From the NCBI GenBank assembly GCA_963691705.1, contig OY829546.1:36364040-36428039 (forward strand): DNA of 64,000 bases. The letters run 5' to 3'. The stretch is from Viola odorata. Lineage: Eukaryota; Streptophyta; Magnoliopsida; Malpighiales; Violaceae. The translations under genes and the position numbers were made by a program. A model generated the notes under the pieces. It did no database searches. It was given only the letters and a program-made list of their open reading frames with translations, and was not told the DNA's origin. Positions 11,757 through 22,752 of this stretch are shown here, piece by piece (the first letter of the stretch is position 1; each line of letters opens with the position of its first letter).

Positions 11757-14739
11757 TGTCGCACCCCGAAAATAACAAAAAATTCGTGAGTATACGACGA
11801 ATCTGAGACCTTACGATGCTCGGCGTAAAAGGACGTCTCCCAACATGCAATGAAGTCGCCACCCTAACTTTTGTCTCTAGGCTTAGGGAACCTAATCATC
11901 ATGGCATAAAAAATAAAATAAATAAAAAACTAAAGTCACAAAAAAAGGGTCTAAACCCATGACAAAGGTTTGGGGTCGTATTATGGACTCGGGAAGGTGT
12001 TAGGCACCCGAGTGACATCCGAAAATGATTACCGGTTGATAAGAGAGGTGTTTAAAAGATGTTTGATAAAAATGCATTTTGAAAGGGGGTCCTTAGAGGA
12101 ATCATCACTTTGGTCTTTTCTATGATCGGGACCGTTTATGAATAATTAATTGTTGGACGGGGTTACCGTTTTAAAAATCTTTTCGGACGGGGTTACCGTT
12201 TTCAAGACCGATTGATTATTCCTGACCGTAGCGTGATGGGACTGAGTTTTTCGTAAGACTGAATGAGCGCCCTCTTTTCATCATCGGGCCTATGCATGAT
12301 TAAATTAATTACTAAGTGATTCTATAATGGATTGCTAGCAGAGTAAAAATTTAAATGAGAGATATTTTAAAATGATAAACCGATGTGGGATCGAAGCCAC
12401 CAAACACATGCAGTCAATATAAGCAGAATTTAAAATAAATGAGCATGACATTTAAAGCGAGTTATTTAAGCAAGTTGTTCATGTGGGTTGATTTTAATTC
12501 TAGCAATTCTATATATCATGCATATGATTAATATTTACGGAAAGCCTTGAATAAATAAAAGGGAAAGAAAGGCGTACTTTCGAGTGAAGCTTAAATTTTA
12601 AACCTACAAAATGAGAGTGTTAGTGATAGCTCGAAAAATAAATAAGTAGTTTAGAATTTAAATAAATAGTTGATATACATCGAAGAATTAAATAATGATT
12701 TTGACAAGCACGAAAATAAAAATGACATTTGACACATACAAAAATTAAAATGGTGATTTGATGAGTACAGGAAAATTTAATTGATGATTTGATGCATGCA
12801 AAAATTTAAATGATGAGTTGATGCATACGAAAATTTAAATGATGATTTGACAAGTGCGAGAAATTTAAATGATGAATTGACGCATACGAAAGTTTAAATG
12901 ATGATTTGACGAAAAATTAAAGATTTGATGATTTTTGGTGCCTACGAAATCGATGTTAGTAATCATTTGAAGATAATTAAAACATCAAGTAAAGCAAATA
13001 GATATGCATTTAAATTTAAACAAGTAAATAAATAATTAATTAAACATGGCATATGACATATATTAAATATTGCATACGAGCTATTAATTAAATAAACACG
13101 AAAATAAAAGGGACTCGAACAATTGACTAAACTTTAATGGGCTGGGCCCATGTGCAAGCTGAATTTTAATTAAAATGGGCTAGGAATAAATCCTAGGCCC
13201 ATGACTTGAATCGAAAGAAGAACAGATGGGCTTGGCTTAAGCCAAGGCCCATCTGCGTTTAAAGAAGGAAGAAAGGACGGGTTTGACCCGCCACCTTTCT
13301 CCTTCAAGAACAGTTGCATGGCTGCTATTGTTCTTCTTCTTCCTTGCGCCGACGACAAGGGAGAAGCTCCGACCACCACAACGACGAAAAACAGTCACCA
13401 TGCACAGAGGATGAAGCCAGGACCGAAACCCAACAAAAATCGAATCATTTCATCCACAAACGAAGCTCAATTTAACGATTGAAGAATAATGCGCATTAAA
13501 ACCAATAATTCGAAATTAAATAATTCAAACAGCAGGTATTGAAATTGGAGCAAGCAAAATGATTATAACTTGAAAACGATGTGTTTAAAACAGATTTGAG
13601 TAATTTATTGATTGATTAGGATGGAAAATGAAAATTGACCAAAATTTCTAGAGAGAGAAAGCTTGAAAAAACTTACAGTGCTTGCTTCCTTTGCTTGGAC
13701 TGATGTTGATGATGAAAGGGTGCCTCAACCCGTGTGTTTTAAGGGTGGAAGGGCAGGGTATTTATAGGAGTAGAATGTGTAGAGAGCAAGCAGGGTGACG
13801 CGGCCTTTCTTTGATTTATGTGGCTAGAAATGAACAGAGCAATTGGGAAGGAGTGACTAGCGTTCCAGAAGCCGTGACGAGGCTTTCTTCTCGAAGCCAT
13901 GACGAGGCTGATTCTCGAAGCCATGACGAGGCTTCGATTTGGAGAAGAAATGCTTGCGGGAGATGAAAGGAAAATAGATGGTTTGGTTTTAATTAAGTGA
14001 CCGTTGGATGGTTGACTAAGGACTTAGTCAACCAATCCAACGGTTGATTAAAAAGGGAGAAGAAAAAAATGTTTAGTAACTAATTGGGCTCGATCTATCA
14101 GTGCAATGAAACCGGTGAAAAATTTGAACGAAAGCAACTACGTTATAGAGAAAAATATGACGAGTTTAATAGTCTACAGTGAATGAAGAAAAATCTTTGT
14201 TTAACGTGTTTATTTTCTCGTTCGGAAACAAGAATATATTCAAAAAAATAAATGACGTTACGACGAAAATTGCACGAGACGAAGTTGACTAGCGTGAATG
14301 AAAAAAAGAGTAGGTAATTGTCAACTGAAGAAATAACACGTTTGATCAATGGTCTGAGCGAATTTACTCGGGTCCAATAAAAGCTCGAACAAAAATAATA
14401 ATAAAATAAAAAATGCAAAAAAATATGATAAAATACTAAAAATCCTAAATTTTATGCGATGACCTAAAACGGAGAAATAAATAGCAAATGACTAACGGAT
14501 AATTAAAAACATGATTTTTAAGGATGAAAATATTAATAATAATAATAATAAAAATACGTGACGAAAAATTAAAAATGTGATTTCGAATGCTGACAATGAC
14601 AATGACAATGACGATGATAAAATGCGATGAGAATTAAAAATACTAACGATAGTAAATTAATTAAAAATGACAGTTAATTAAGTAAAATGACAGAAATGCT
14701 AAATTTAATTTAAATGGCGTCAAAATTTGGGTATCAACA
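11757..14739 (-). mobile_element. 3' LTR of element B (2,983 bp)
   Basis: On the minus strand it starts TGTTGATACCC at 14739 and ends GGGTGCGACA at 11757. It contains a TATA box (13759-13766), GGGCC-armed hairpins (13176-13201 and about 13226-13257), an AT-rich minisatellite related to GATGATTTGATGCATGC (about 12690-12915) and the PBS-like motif (11848-11861). Confidence 0.92.
13759..13766 (-). promoter_or_regulatory. TATA box, 3' LTR of B
   Basis: TATAAATA on the minus strand, at the position equivalent to the TATA boxes in the other LTRs of the family. In a 3' LTR it could drive outward transcription towards 11757. Confidence 0.6.
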
Positions 14740-14816
14740 GTTGCCCCCTCTTTACTGTCTTATCGAAGTATTCGATGAGCAGTAAAGACGGTTGCCCCCA
14801 AGTATCCGAATTTTGA
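14740..14816 (-). other. Polypurine tract and palindrome, element B
   Basis: On the minus strand CTTTACTGCTCATC pairs with GATAAGACAGTAAAG around a 9-nt loop (14750-14787). The arm nearest the LTR continues into AGAGGGGGCAAC at the LTR border. An outer arm (14802-14816) is complementary to the first bases of the LTR (14721-14735) with two mismatches, so the palindrome spans the internal/LTR junction. Confidence 0.8.
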
Positions 14817-14829
14817 TGACACAGCAGGT

Positions 14830-15555
14830 CTTACCTTAATCTTACCATGATGATGTCGCTCTGGGAGGATAAAGTTTATTGATGTCACTCTGGGAGGAGG
14901 TAAGTTTGTTGATGTCACTCTAGGAGGAGATAGTTTTGATGACGTCACTGTGGGAGGATAATTCGTTGATGTCACTCTGGGAGGAGATAGTTGGTTGATG
15001 TCACTCTAGGAGGAGGTATAATTTTGATCCTGTCGCTCTAGGAGGAGATAATCGTTGATGTCACTCTGGGAGGAGATAGTTGGTTGATGTCACTCTGGGA
15101 GGAGGTATAATTTTTATGTTGTCGCTCTAGGAGGAGATAATCATTGATGTCACTCTAGGACGAGGTATAATTTGATGATGTCATTCGTTGATGTCACTCT
15201 GGGAGGAGATATATTCGGGGATGTCAATCTGATGGGATAATTTTGATGTTGTCGCTCTGGGAGGAGATAATCGTCGAAGTCACTCTGGGAGGAGGTATAA
15301 TTTGATGATGTCATTCATTGACATCACTCTGGGAGGAGATATATTCAGGGATGTCAATCTGATGGGATAATTTTGATGCTGTCGCTCTGGGAGAAGATAA
15401 TTGTTGATGTCACTCTAGGAGGAGGTATGCTTTTGAGGGTGTTATTCGTTGATGAGGAAATTGATGCTGTCACTCTGGGAGGATAACGTTCGATGATGTC
15501 ACTCTGGGAGGAGATAATTTGATGTTGTCACTCTAGGAGGAGGTAGGTTTGGAAG
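14830..15555 (-). repeat. Minisatellite M1 in B (27-33-bp units)
   Basis: More than twenty units are built around GATGTCACTCTGGGAGGAG, with variants GTCGCTCTAGGAGGAG and spacers of 8-14 bp. The reverse complement, CTCCTCCCAGAGTGACATC, is the array at 34600-35520 in element A, so this module is shared by the 3' UTRs of both elements. Confidence 0.93.
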
Positions 15556-15604
15556 CCATTGCGTGAATCGAGTTTTGACCGGACGTCCTTTGGTTTGATG
15601 TTGG

Positions 15605-15795
15605 TTGATAGTAACGTACCTTTGAGGGAAATGTCTCTGATAGTGAGGAAGATGGTTTTATTGGATAATGAGGATGGTTGTCTCTGATATTAAGGAAATG
15701 ATGATCTTCTCTGATAATGAGGAAATGATCTTCTCTTACTGAAATCGGTTATCTCTGATAGTGAGGATGGTTGTCTCTGATAGTGAGGACGCTGA
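15605..15795 (-). repeat. Minisatellite M2 in B (TCTCTGATAGTGAGGA motif)
   Basis: Irregular units repeat TCTCTGATAGTGAGGA or TCTGATAATGAGGAA, with GATGGTTGTC or GATCTTCTC between them. The same module occurs once or twice in element C at about 50790-50850. Confidence 0.75.
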
Positions 15796-15804
15796 TGATG
15801 TTTG

Positions 15805-15895
15805 TGAGATCCGAGCGGGGATACCGCAAAATTCGGACGTTTGGTGAAGAGATGAGATCCGAGTGGGGATACCGCAAAATTCAGAGGTTGATGTA
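15805..15895 (-). repeat. Minisatellite M3 in B, two units
   Basis: Two units contain GATCCGAGCGGGGATACCGC and its variant with GAGTGGGG. This is the same unit that forms the 13-kb array at 50949-64000. B therefore shows the module at minimal copy number. Confidence 0.9.
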
Positions 15896-15904
15896 GAAAG
15901 CGTA

Positions 15905-16150
15905 GAAATAGGGTCGCTCAAGGAGGAGTATTTATTATGCAGAAATGTAGAATTATGTAAAGGCATAGTTGCTCAAGGAGGAGTATTTAGTTTAGGCAGA
16001 AAAGTAGTCGCTCAAGGAGGAGTATTTGGATATGCAGAATAGAATTTGGTTATGCAGAAAAGTAGTCGCTCAAGGAGGAGAATTTGAGTATGCAGAAAAG
16101 TAGTCGCTCAAGGAGGAGATAATAATTATGCAGAAATGTAGAATTATGTA
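15905..16150 (-). repeat. Minisatellite M4 in B (GTCGCTCAAGGAGGAG motif)
   Basis: About six units contain GTCGCTCAAGGAGGAGTATT or a close variant, joined by TATGCAGAAA-type linkers. The same module is found at 50535-50670 in element C. The core resembles M1 (GTCACTCTGGGAGGAG), so the two may share an origin. Confidence 0.88.
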
Positions 16151-16209
16151 AATGAGAGTTGTAACGTACCTTCGCTCGGATATTGATTGACGGTAACATA
16201 CCTTCACTC

Positions 16210-16841
16210 TGATGTTGATTTGATGTTCGGGGACATGACCCTTCACAACTTTTAACAGATGACATGTGCAGACGTGACCAGACACAACATTAAAAACACG
16301 ATGTGGGGACGTGACCCTTCACAACGCTTAACAGACGACATGTGCGGATGTGACCAGACACAACATTAAAAACACGAGGTGGGGACGTGACCCTTCACAA
16401 CGCATAATAGACGACATGTGCGGACGTGACCAGACACAACATTAAAAACACGATATGGGGACGTGACCCTTCACAACGCTTAACAGACAATAGGTGCGGA
16501 CTTGACCAGACACCAGATTAAAAACACGATGTGGGGATGTGACCCTTTACAACGCTTAACAGACAATAGGTGTGGACGTGACCAGACACCACATTAAAAA
16601 CACGATGTGGGGACGTGACCCTTCACAACGCTTAATAGACGATAGGTGCGAACGTGACCAGACACTACATTACAAACATGATGTAGGGACGTGACCCTTC
16701 ACAACGCTTAACAGACGACATGTGCGGACGTGACCAATCACAACTTTTAAAGGACAAGGTCTATGTGGTGACGTGACCTATCACAACACTAAACAGACAA
16801 GATGTGGGGAAGTGACCAATCAAAACTTTTTAATGACAAGG
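16210..16841 (-). repeat. Minisatellite M5 in B (about 75-bp units), left part
   Basis: Units of about 75 bp carry GACGTGACCCTTCACAACG and GACGTGACCAGACAC (starts about 16309, 16384, 16460, 16536). Element A is inserted in the last unit. Joining 16841 to 39369 restores a unit that matches the copy at about 16753-16800, which confirms the insertion point. Confidence 0.93.
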
Positions 16842-17791
16842 TGTTGATACCCGAATTTTGACGCCATTTTTAATTGATTTTAGCATTTCTGTTATTTACT
16901 TAATTTACTGTCATTTTTAGTTAATTTGTTGTCGTTAGCATTTTTAAAATTTTCATCGCGTTTTAGCATCGTCATTATCATCGTCAGCATTCGAAATAGC
17001 ATTTTTAATTTTTCGTCACGTATTTTCATTATTATTATCATTATTATTTTTAGCCTTAAAAATCACATTTTTAACTATCCGGCAGTCGTTTGCTAGTTTT
17101 TTTCTTCATTTTAGGTCATCTCATGATTTTTAGGATTTTTAATATTTTAGCGCAGTTTTTAGTATTTTTATTTTTTATTATTATTTTCGTTCGAGCTTTT
17201 ATTGGACCCGAGTAAGTTCGCTCGGACAATAGCTTGAATTTGAAATGTTTCTCATCAACTAGTTGCTAGCTTTTTTTTCGTTCACAACGGTCTACAGCGT
17301 TTCGTGTAATTTTCGGCGTAACATCATTATTTTTCCGTTTGAACGTTTCACATTTTTGAATGAGAAAATAAACGCGTTAAACGAAAAATTCTCGTTATTC
17401 GCTGTAGACGGTTAAACCCGTCGTATTTTTCTCTATGCGCTGGTACCTTCGGCTCGAAAAGTCAGAACGTTTGCTCGCAGGAATCGGCTCGAGGCTATTT
17501 AAATAAGGTAAAAGGCAATTTGATCGCAACCGTTGATCTGGTCAACCAAGAAAAGTCAACCAGATCAACGGTTGACAATTTAATGTGCATGGTGCACATA
17601 AACAGTGTCGAGGAGCATGCAGCGGAGCAGACCACCGGGCTTCCTACTCCCGTCGTGTCCTAGCCTGCTCCCGCCGTTGCCCGTCCCATCCACCATCATC
17701 ACAGCCACCGTAGCTACCACCTCTCCTCTCCTAGCCCCGCCAGCGCACGAGAAACGGCCACCACGCCCTCAAAGCCACGCGATCCTTCGGC

Positions 17792-17799
17792 TATAAATA
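17792..17799 (+). promoter_or_regulatory. TATA box, 5' LTR of A
   Basis: TATAAATA in the context CGGCTATAAATACCGAGC, preceded by a GC-rich segment, is the likely promoter for genomic RNA. The identical sequence occurs at 36575-36582 in the 3' LTR. Confidence 0.7.
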
Positions 17800-18306
17800 C
17801 CGAGCCCCATCCAACGTTCAAACGGTACCAATTTTTGCAAGAGAAAACTCTGCCCCTCCTCCCTTTTGACTGATAGCTCATGTAGAGCATCAGTTGCCAA
17901 GTTCCAAGCTTTTCCACAGTAGCACAGTAAGCGTTCTTTCTCTTATTTTTCCTTTAAATTTCATTTAAAGCTTTAGTCAATTAATTAATCGTTAAAACGT
18001 ACTGAAATCACCTTGTTTTCAACCTAATTTTACCATGCTAACATCCGTTTAAATTATCGTTGCTTAGTTTAATTGTTTCATTAATTAACGTAAATATGCA
18101 TTTCTTCGTTTTCTTCAAAAATCCCACTATTTTTGCTTCCATTTTTTTGTTGTACTTGCATGAGGGTACTACTGAAGGGAGGAGGCTTCTTTCTGGCCAA
18201 GAACCAGGCGGATCAGTCGCCTGGTTCGTCACCTCCGTCGTTGGCAGTGGCGCCGAATAAAAGAAGGGTGATGGGCTTGGCCCATCACCGTTAAAATTAA
18301 TTTTCT

Positions 18307-18331
18307 TGGGCCAGGAATTGTTCCTGGCCCA
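18307..18331 (+). other. GGCCC-armed hairpin in LTR leader
   Basis: TGGGCCAGGAA and TTCCTGGCCCA are perfect 11-bp arms around a 3-nt loop, about 510 bp downstream of the TATA box and so within the predicted leader RNA. Counterparts lie at 37125-37149 (A 3' LTR), 13176-13201 and about 47995-48021 (B) and 11366-11391 (C). Confidence 0.7.
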
Positions 18332-19299
18332 TTCCTCCAAATTTCAAGCTGGGCCCAGCCCATTTATATTTTTCCGAATCTTCAGTTCGTTATTTTTTTC
18401 ACGTAAAATGCTCGCATGCTTCATATAATTATTCTTCATGATACGTGTTTATTTTTCCTATATTTTATACATGGATTGTTTAGTTCATTTTTTTTGTAAA
18501 GTATTCGTATGCTTTCTTTATTTATTTATTTCCTCACATGCTATTTGTTTGAATATTCCTATGCTTTTAATTTCTCGTATGCTTTCAAATTCTTACATAC
18601 TTTTATTTAAATTCTCATACGCTTACATGTTTAATTTCTCATATGCGTCATTTCCATGTTCATATTTTTCGTATGCTCATTCTTGCGTCAACTTGTTTAT
18701 TTAATTGTTTTTTTTATATACGTGAATTGTTTATTTCTTATCGCGAAATTTATTTTTATGTTATTTAACTTCAGTCATTTATATTCAGCAATTTAATTTC
18801 AGTCATTTAACTTACCGTCTATATGGTCGGTTGTCATTTAATTTTCCGCAAATTATCAACTGTTTAATTTTCTGCACTTTAATTCTTTGCAATTCACTTT
18901 CGGCAATTTAAATTCAATCATTCATTTTACCGCCTACATGGTCGGTCGCATTTTAATTCTCGTAAATATCAACTGCTTTAATTTTCTGCAAGCTGCTGGA
19001 AATTCTTTCGCAATTTATCAACTGTTTCATTTTCTGCAATTTATCAACTGTTTTATTTTCTATAATATCAACCATTTTATTTTCTGCCAATATCAATTGT
19101 TTATTTTTCTGCAAAAATATCAACCTGTTTATTTTCCGTAATATCAATTGTCTATTTTCTGCAAAATATCAACCTGTTAATTTTCTGCAATATCAATTAT
19201 TTTATATTCCTGCAAATCGTCAACCGCTTAGTTTTTCGTCAAATCAAAATCTTTAAATTTTCGTCAAATGATCATTTAATTTTTTGTCAAATCATTTAA

Positions 19300-19600
19300 A
19301 GTTTCGTATGTGTCAAATCCATCATTTCTAGCATACAATCAACTCGGTATTTAAACTCTCGTATGCGTCAAATAAATCATTTCTCGCATGCAATCAACTC
19401 AACATTTAAACTCTCGTATGCGTCAACTAAATCATTTCTCGCATGCAATCAACTCAGCATTTAATTTTCGTATGCGTCAAATCCATCATTTCTCGCATGC
19501 AATCAACTGTCATCATTTAATTTCCTGCACTTATCAAACTCAGCATTTAATTCTCGTATGTGTTAAATCCATCATTTCTCACATGCAATCAACTATCATT
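19300..19600 (+). repeat. LTR-internal minisatellite, about 55-bp units
   Basis: Units contain TCTCGCATGCAATCAACTC and CTCGTATGCGTCAA and are repeated about five times. The 3' LTR (38110-38470) has one additional unit (about 38281-38340), which contributes to the length difference between the two LTRs. Related AT-rich units occur in the B LTRs (12690-12915 and 47390-47725). Confidence 0.85.
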
Positions 19601-20389
19601 TAAATTCTCGCACTCATAAATTGCTTATTTATTTTTTGAGTTACCACTAACACTCTCATTTTGTAGGTTTTAATTTCAAGCTTTGCTCGAAAGTACGCCT
19701 TTCGTTCCTTTTTATTTATTCAACGCTTTTCGTAAATATCAATCGTACGCATGATATATAGAATTGCTAGAACTAAAATCAACTCACATGAACAATGTGT
19801 TTAAAGATTTGCTTAAAATGCCATGTTCATATGATTTTAAATTCTCGCTTATATTGACTGTATGTACATGGGGACTTTCGATCCTACATCAATTTATCAT
19901 TTCAAAATCTATCATTTAATCTGTACTCTGCTAAGCTATCCATGATAGAATCACGTAGTAATTAATTTAATCATGCATGGCCCGATGATGAAATAAGAGG
20001 GCGCTCATTCAGTCTTACGGAAAATTCAGTCCCATCACGTTACGGTCAGGAATGATCAATCGATCTTGATAAACGGTAACCCCGTCAGAAAGATTTTTTA
20101 ATTATTCCTGAACGGGCACGATCATAGAAAAGACTAAAGTGACGATTCCTCTGAGGGCCCCCTTTTCAAAACACATTTTATCAAACACCTTTTCAATAAC
20201 ACCTCTCTCATCAACCGGTAACCATTTTCGGATGTGACTCGGGTGCCTAACACCTTCCCGAGACCATAATACGACCCCGAACCTTTTGTCTGGGGTCCAG
20301 ACCCCTTTTTTGTGCCTTTAGTTTTTTATTTATTATATTTCTTATGCCATGACGATTAAGGTTCCCTAAACCTAGCGACAAAATTAGGG

Positions 20390-20403
20390 TGGCGACTTCA
20401 TTG
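20390..20403 (+). other. PBS-like motif inside the LTR end
   Basis: TGGCGACTTCATTG matches the first 11 bases of the true PBS (20497) exactly but lies 107 bp upstream, inside the LTR. The motif is present at equivalent positions in all six LTR copies of the four elements: 39260, 46517-46529 (minus), 11848-11861 (minus), 10018-10031 (minus) and 3010-3022. Confidence 0.75.
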
Positions 20404-20496
20404 CATGTTGCGAGGCGTCTGTTTACGCTGAGCATCGTAAGGTCTCAAGTTCGTTGAACACACGCGAATTTTTAAATTTTCGGGGGCGCGATAGTT

Positions 20497-20514
20497 TGGC
20501 GACTTCACTAGGGA
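20497..20514 (+). other. Primer-binding site of A (tRNA-Arg)
   Basis: TGGCGACTTCACTAGGGA starts three bases after the LTR. It differs at three positions from TGGCGACTCCGCTGGGGA, the complement of the 3' end of plant tRNA-Arg including CCA. tRNA-Arg priming is a known trait of Ogre elements. Confidence 0.85.
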
Positions 20515-21074
20515 CTTAGGGTCGGAGCCGGTTTTATCTTTTTAGAGAGGTGTTTTATTTGTTTATTTATTTATTTGCTTTGATCAATTGCTGGTCTGTT
20601 CATTTATTTGCTTTATCAATTGTCATATGCATTTCATAGCGCCCTACACCTAGGGGACAATTACCAAATTAGGAGGGTAGTAGTGACACCCTAGGACACA
20701 TGTCATGGGTAGTGTTCACCAATCCCAACTCGGATGAACCCCTAAAGCCAGTCGAAAGGTTACACGATTTCGCAAGAAATCGGGACACTGGATGACACTT
20801 TAGGGACCTTTTCATGGTATCATCCGGGAACCATTCAAGCCAGTTAGAAATGTCAGAATTAGAGCCCCAGCACGTGCATCATGATTATACCTGCTTTGTC
20901 GTGGCTCTATTTGTCTTGTTGCCATGATAACCTTGTCTTTTATACGAACTGTAAATTTCTTACACGTGCAGGTTACTTTGCATTTAAAATTTTATTTTTG
21001 TCCCATAGGACCCATCTTGCTCATTCGACATATCGCCACCTACACTACTTTCATTTAATATTTTCGGGGGATGA
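20515..21074 (+). other. Leader between PBS and ORF1 of A
   Basis: About 560 bp of untranslated leader, highly similar to the leader of B (45753-46403, minus), including shared motifs such as CAATTGTCATATGCATTTCA. It holds a decayed 84-codon frame (20700-20954). A possible splice acceptor (ACGTGCAG) ends near 20971. Packaging and dimerisation signals would be expected here, but none can be named. Confidence 0.7.
20700..20954 (+). pseudogene. Broken small leader ORF (about 84 codons)
   Basis: The frame starts ATG TCA TGG and aligns codon for codon with the open 85-residue frame of B at 45965-46222. Here it has an internal TGA where B has CGA, and TGA TAA near the end where B encodes a hydrophobic stretch. 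I recognise no family. By hand count the two copies differ at about 6 synonymous and 12 non-synonymous codons, so there is no clear sign of protein-level selection. Confidence 0.4.
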
Positions 21075-22752
21075 AGTTTCGACGATCAGGCCGCAGGAGG
21101 AGATCTGTTGGAACGTGGGTTCGCCTCTGACATCACCACTAAGGTCAAAGTAGAAGTCGTAGACTTTGACTTAACTAGGATTCGGAAGTTGAGAAATGAG
21201 CTGACTGAAGACGAGGAGACACAGTTTGAGGGTAGTTATGGAAAGCTACTGACCCTAGTTGACGTAAAGACTGATTGGGGTTGCATCCGGGCAGCCCTAA
21301 AATTCTGGGATCCCTATTATCAGTGCTTCTCTTTCGACAAAGGGGTAGACTTGACTCCCACACTAAAGGAGTACTCAGATCTGATGTGCTTCACCTCTCC
21401 TATATCGGCCATATACCAGAATGTTCGACTTGACTCTTCGAGTGTCAAAATAAGGCTCGATAAGTTGTTAGGAATCGCTACTCGTGTCAGAGAGGGTGAC
21501 TACTTCTGGTGTTGGTCAGATATTGAGGCACACTTTCAGTTGTCCAACGGAAAAAAAACACTTAAGGATTCTGGCTTTCGCCATTGTAGGATTTGTCCTC
21601 TTTCCGAAAATGAGGAACGCCATCAACTTTGCAGCAGCCAACATCTTTTACGAGATGGAAACAAATGCCATCAATCCTACAACAACCATTTTGGCCGAGA
21701 CCTTTCGCTCCTTGGACTCTTGTCGCAGAAAAGGGAAAGGGAGACTTACCTGTTGCACCCAGTTGTTGACAGTATGGATGGTCAGCCACTTCAAACAGGT
21801 TCCTGATTAGACCATTTTCTTCGCAAGCTACATAAGATCATGCCCTCTACTCAGAGTTATCAATGCAACGACCACGGATAAATGGGAGATGGAGACTAAG
21901 GATGTCTGGATCGACCGATTCATAAACCTCTCAGAAGAAGACTTCAGTTGGCACGCCAAATGGCTGCAGACCTCCGATCCCATCATCTACTGCAGACCCT
22001 TACCTTGGGTTCCTTTGATCGGAGCATGGGGATGCACTCACTATTACCCCGCCCTCGTCCTCAGACAGTTCTGCATCACGCAAATAATTCCCGTGACATT
22101 CGGCATGACAAGGTCAGACCTGCCACACACCGGAGAAAATCAGAACATTCAGTTGTACACCCAAGACTGGGCCTACCCTTTTTGTCTCAAAGGACACGGC
22201 ATCCCTGCAACCACAATACCAGAATATCCACAATGGAGGTCGAGATGAGTTAATGGCAATGTCTTACCTCGCCCGGAAAATCAAAAACCGATGGAAGAAG
22301 AAGGGGAATCTTAAGTGAGCAAAGGAATGAATGTCATGGCTTACGCTCAAGTGGTAGAACAGATGCGAGCAGCACAAGAAGAACGAGATCTGATGATAGA
22401 GGAAAGGGATATGGCCGAAGCCCGTCAATGTGGCTTAGAAGTCCAGATGAATGAGTTAAAAAGGCGTAGTAAGGACATTTTCCACATACAAGCAGTAAAA
22501 CAGAAAGTGGCCCTCAGGGACTTCGAGGAACGTCTAAACAGCAAAATCCGCAAGAAAGAAGCATCCAGTGCCATAATTGAAGACAAGGATTCGACGATAA
22601 GGGTTTTGACTACTCGCGCAGACTTGGGAGATAGGAAAATTCAGGCACTGCAAAGCCGAATTACCGCGTTAGAGGCTGAGTTAGAGATGCAGAAAGGGGA
22701 GTTGGCTTCGTTGGAGTACCTTTGGCAGCAGAACTCTGACGTCCAGGATTGA
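21075..22752 (+). pseudogene. ORF1 of A, DUF7745-like protein with coiled-coil tail
   Basis: Ogre elements carry an extra ORF before gag; its function is unknown. Blocks typical of the DUF7745 family (related to plant mobile domain proteins) are visible in order: KFWDPYYQCFSFDKGVDLTP with TLKEYSDLMC (about 21300-21390), GFVLFPKMRNAI (about 21590), ILAETFRSLDSCRRKGKGRL (about 21690), LPWVPLIGAWG and YYPALVLRQF (about 22000-22075). The tail (22315-22752) is charged and predicted coiled-coil (EERDLMIEERDMAEARQ). Damage: no ATG in the opening frame, a frame change at the A-run near 21550-21557, and in-frame stops after 21810, at 22246 (TGA) and at 22312 (TAA). B lacks this gene entirely. Confidence 0.85.

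Larger units (their letters stand above)
16842..20493 (+). mobile_element. 5' LTR of element A (3,652 bp)
   Basis: Starts TGTTGATACCCG and ends GGGGGCGCGATA; the 3' LTR ends ...GACA, so the terminal C has mutated to T here. TATA box at 17792. About 2.7 kb of LTR lies downstream of the TATA box, so a long untranslated leader is expected. GGGCC-armed hairpins lie at about 18269-18291 and 18307-18331. The hairpin GGGGTCCAGACCCC followed by T6 (about 20293) is conserved in weaker form in the other LTRs. A PBS-like motif lies at 20390-20403. Confidence 0.95.

Noticed and set aside
17605..18340. ORFs in the A LTR (and their copies near 36413-37181)
   Set aside because: They lie inside the LTR, differ between the two LTRs by indels that change frame, and show no domain.
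20293..20315. GGGGTCCAGACCCC hairpin plus T-run as a bacterial-type terminator
   Set aside because: The context is a plant LTR. The stem is shared by the family's LTRs, but intrinsic bacterial termination does not apply; I keep it only as an LTR structure.
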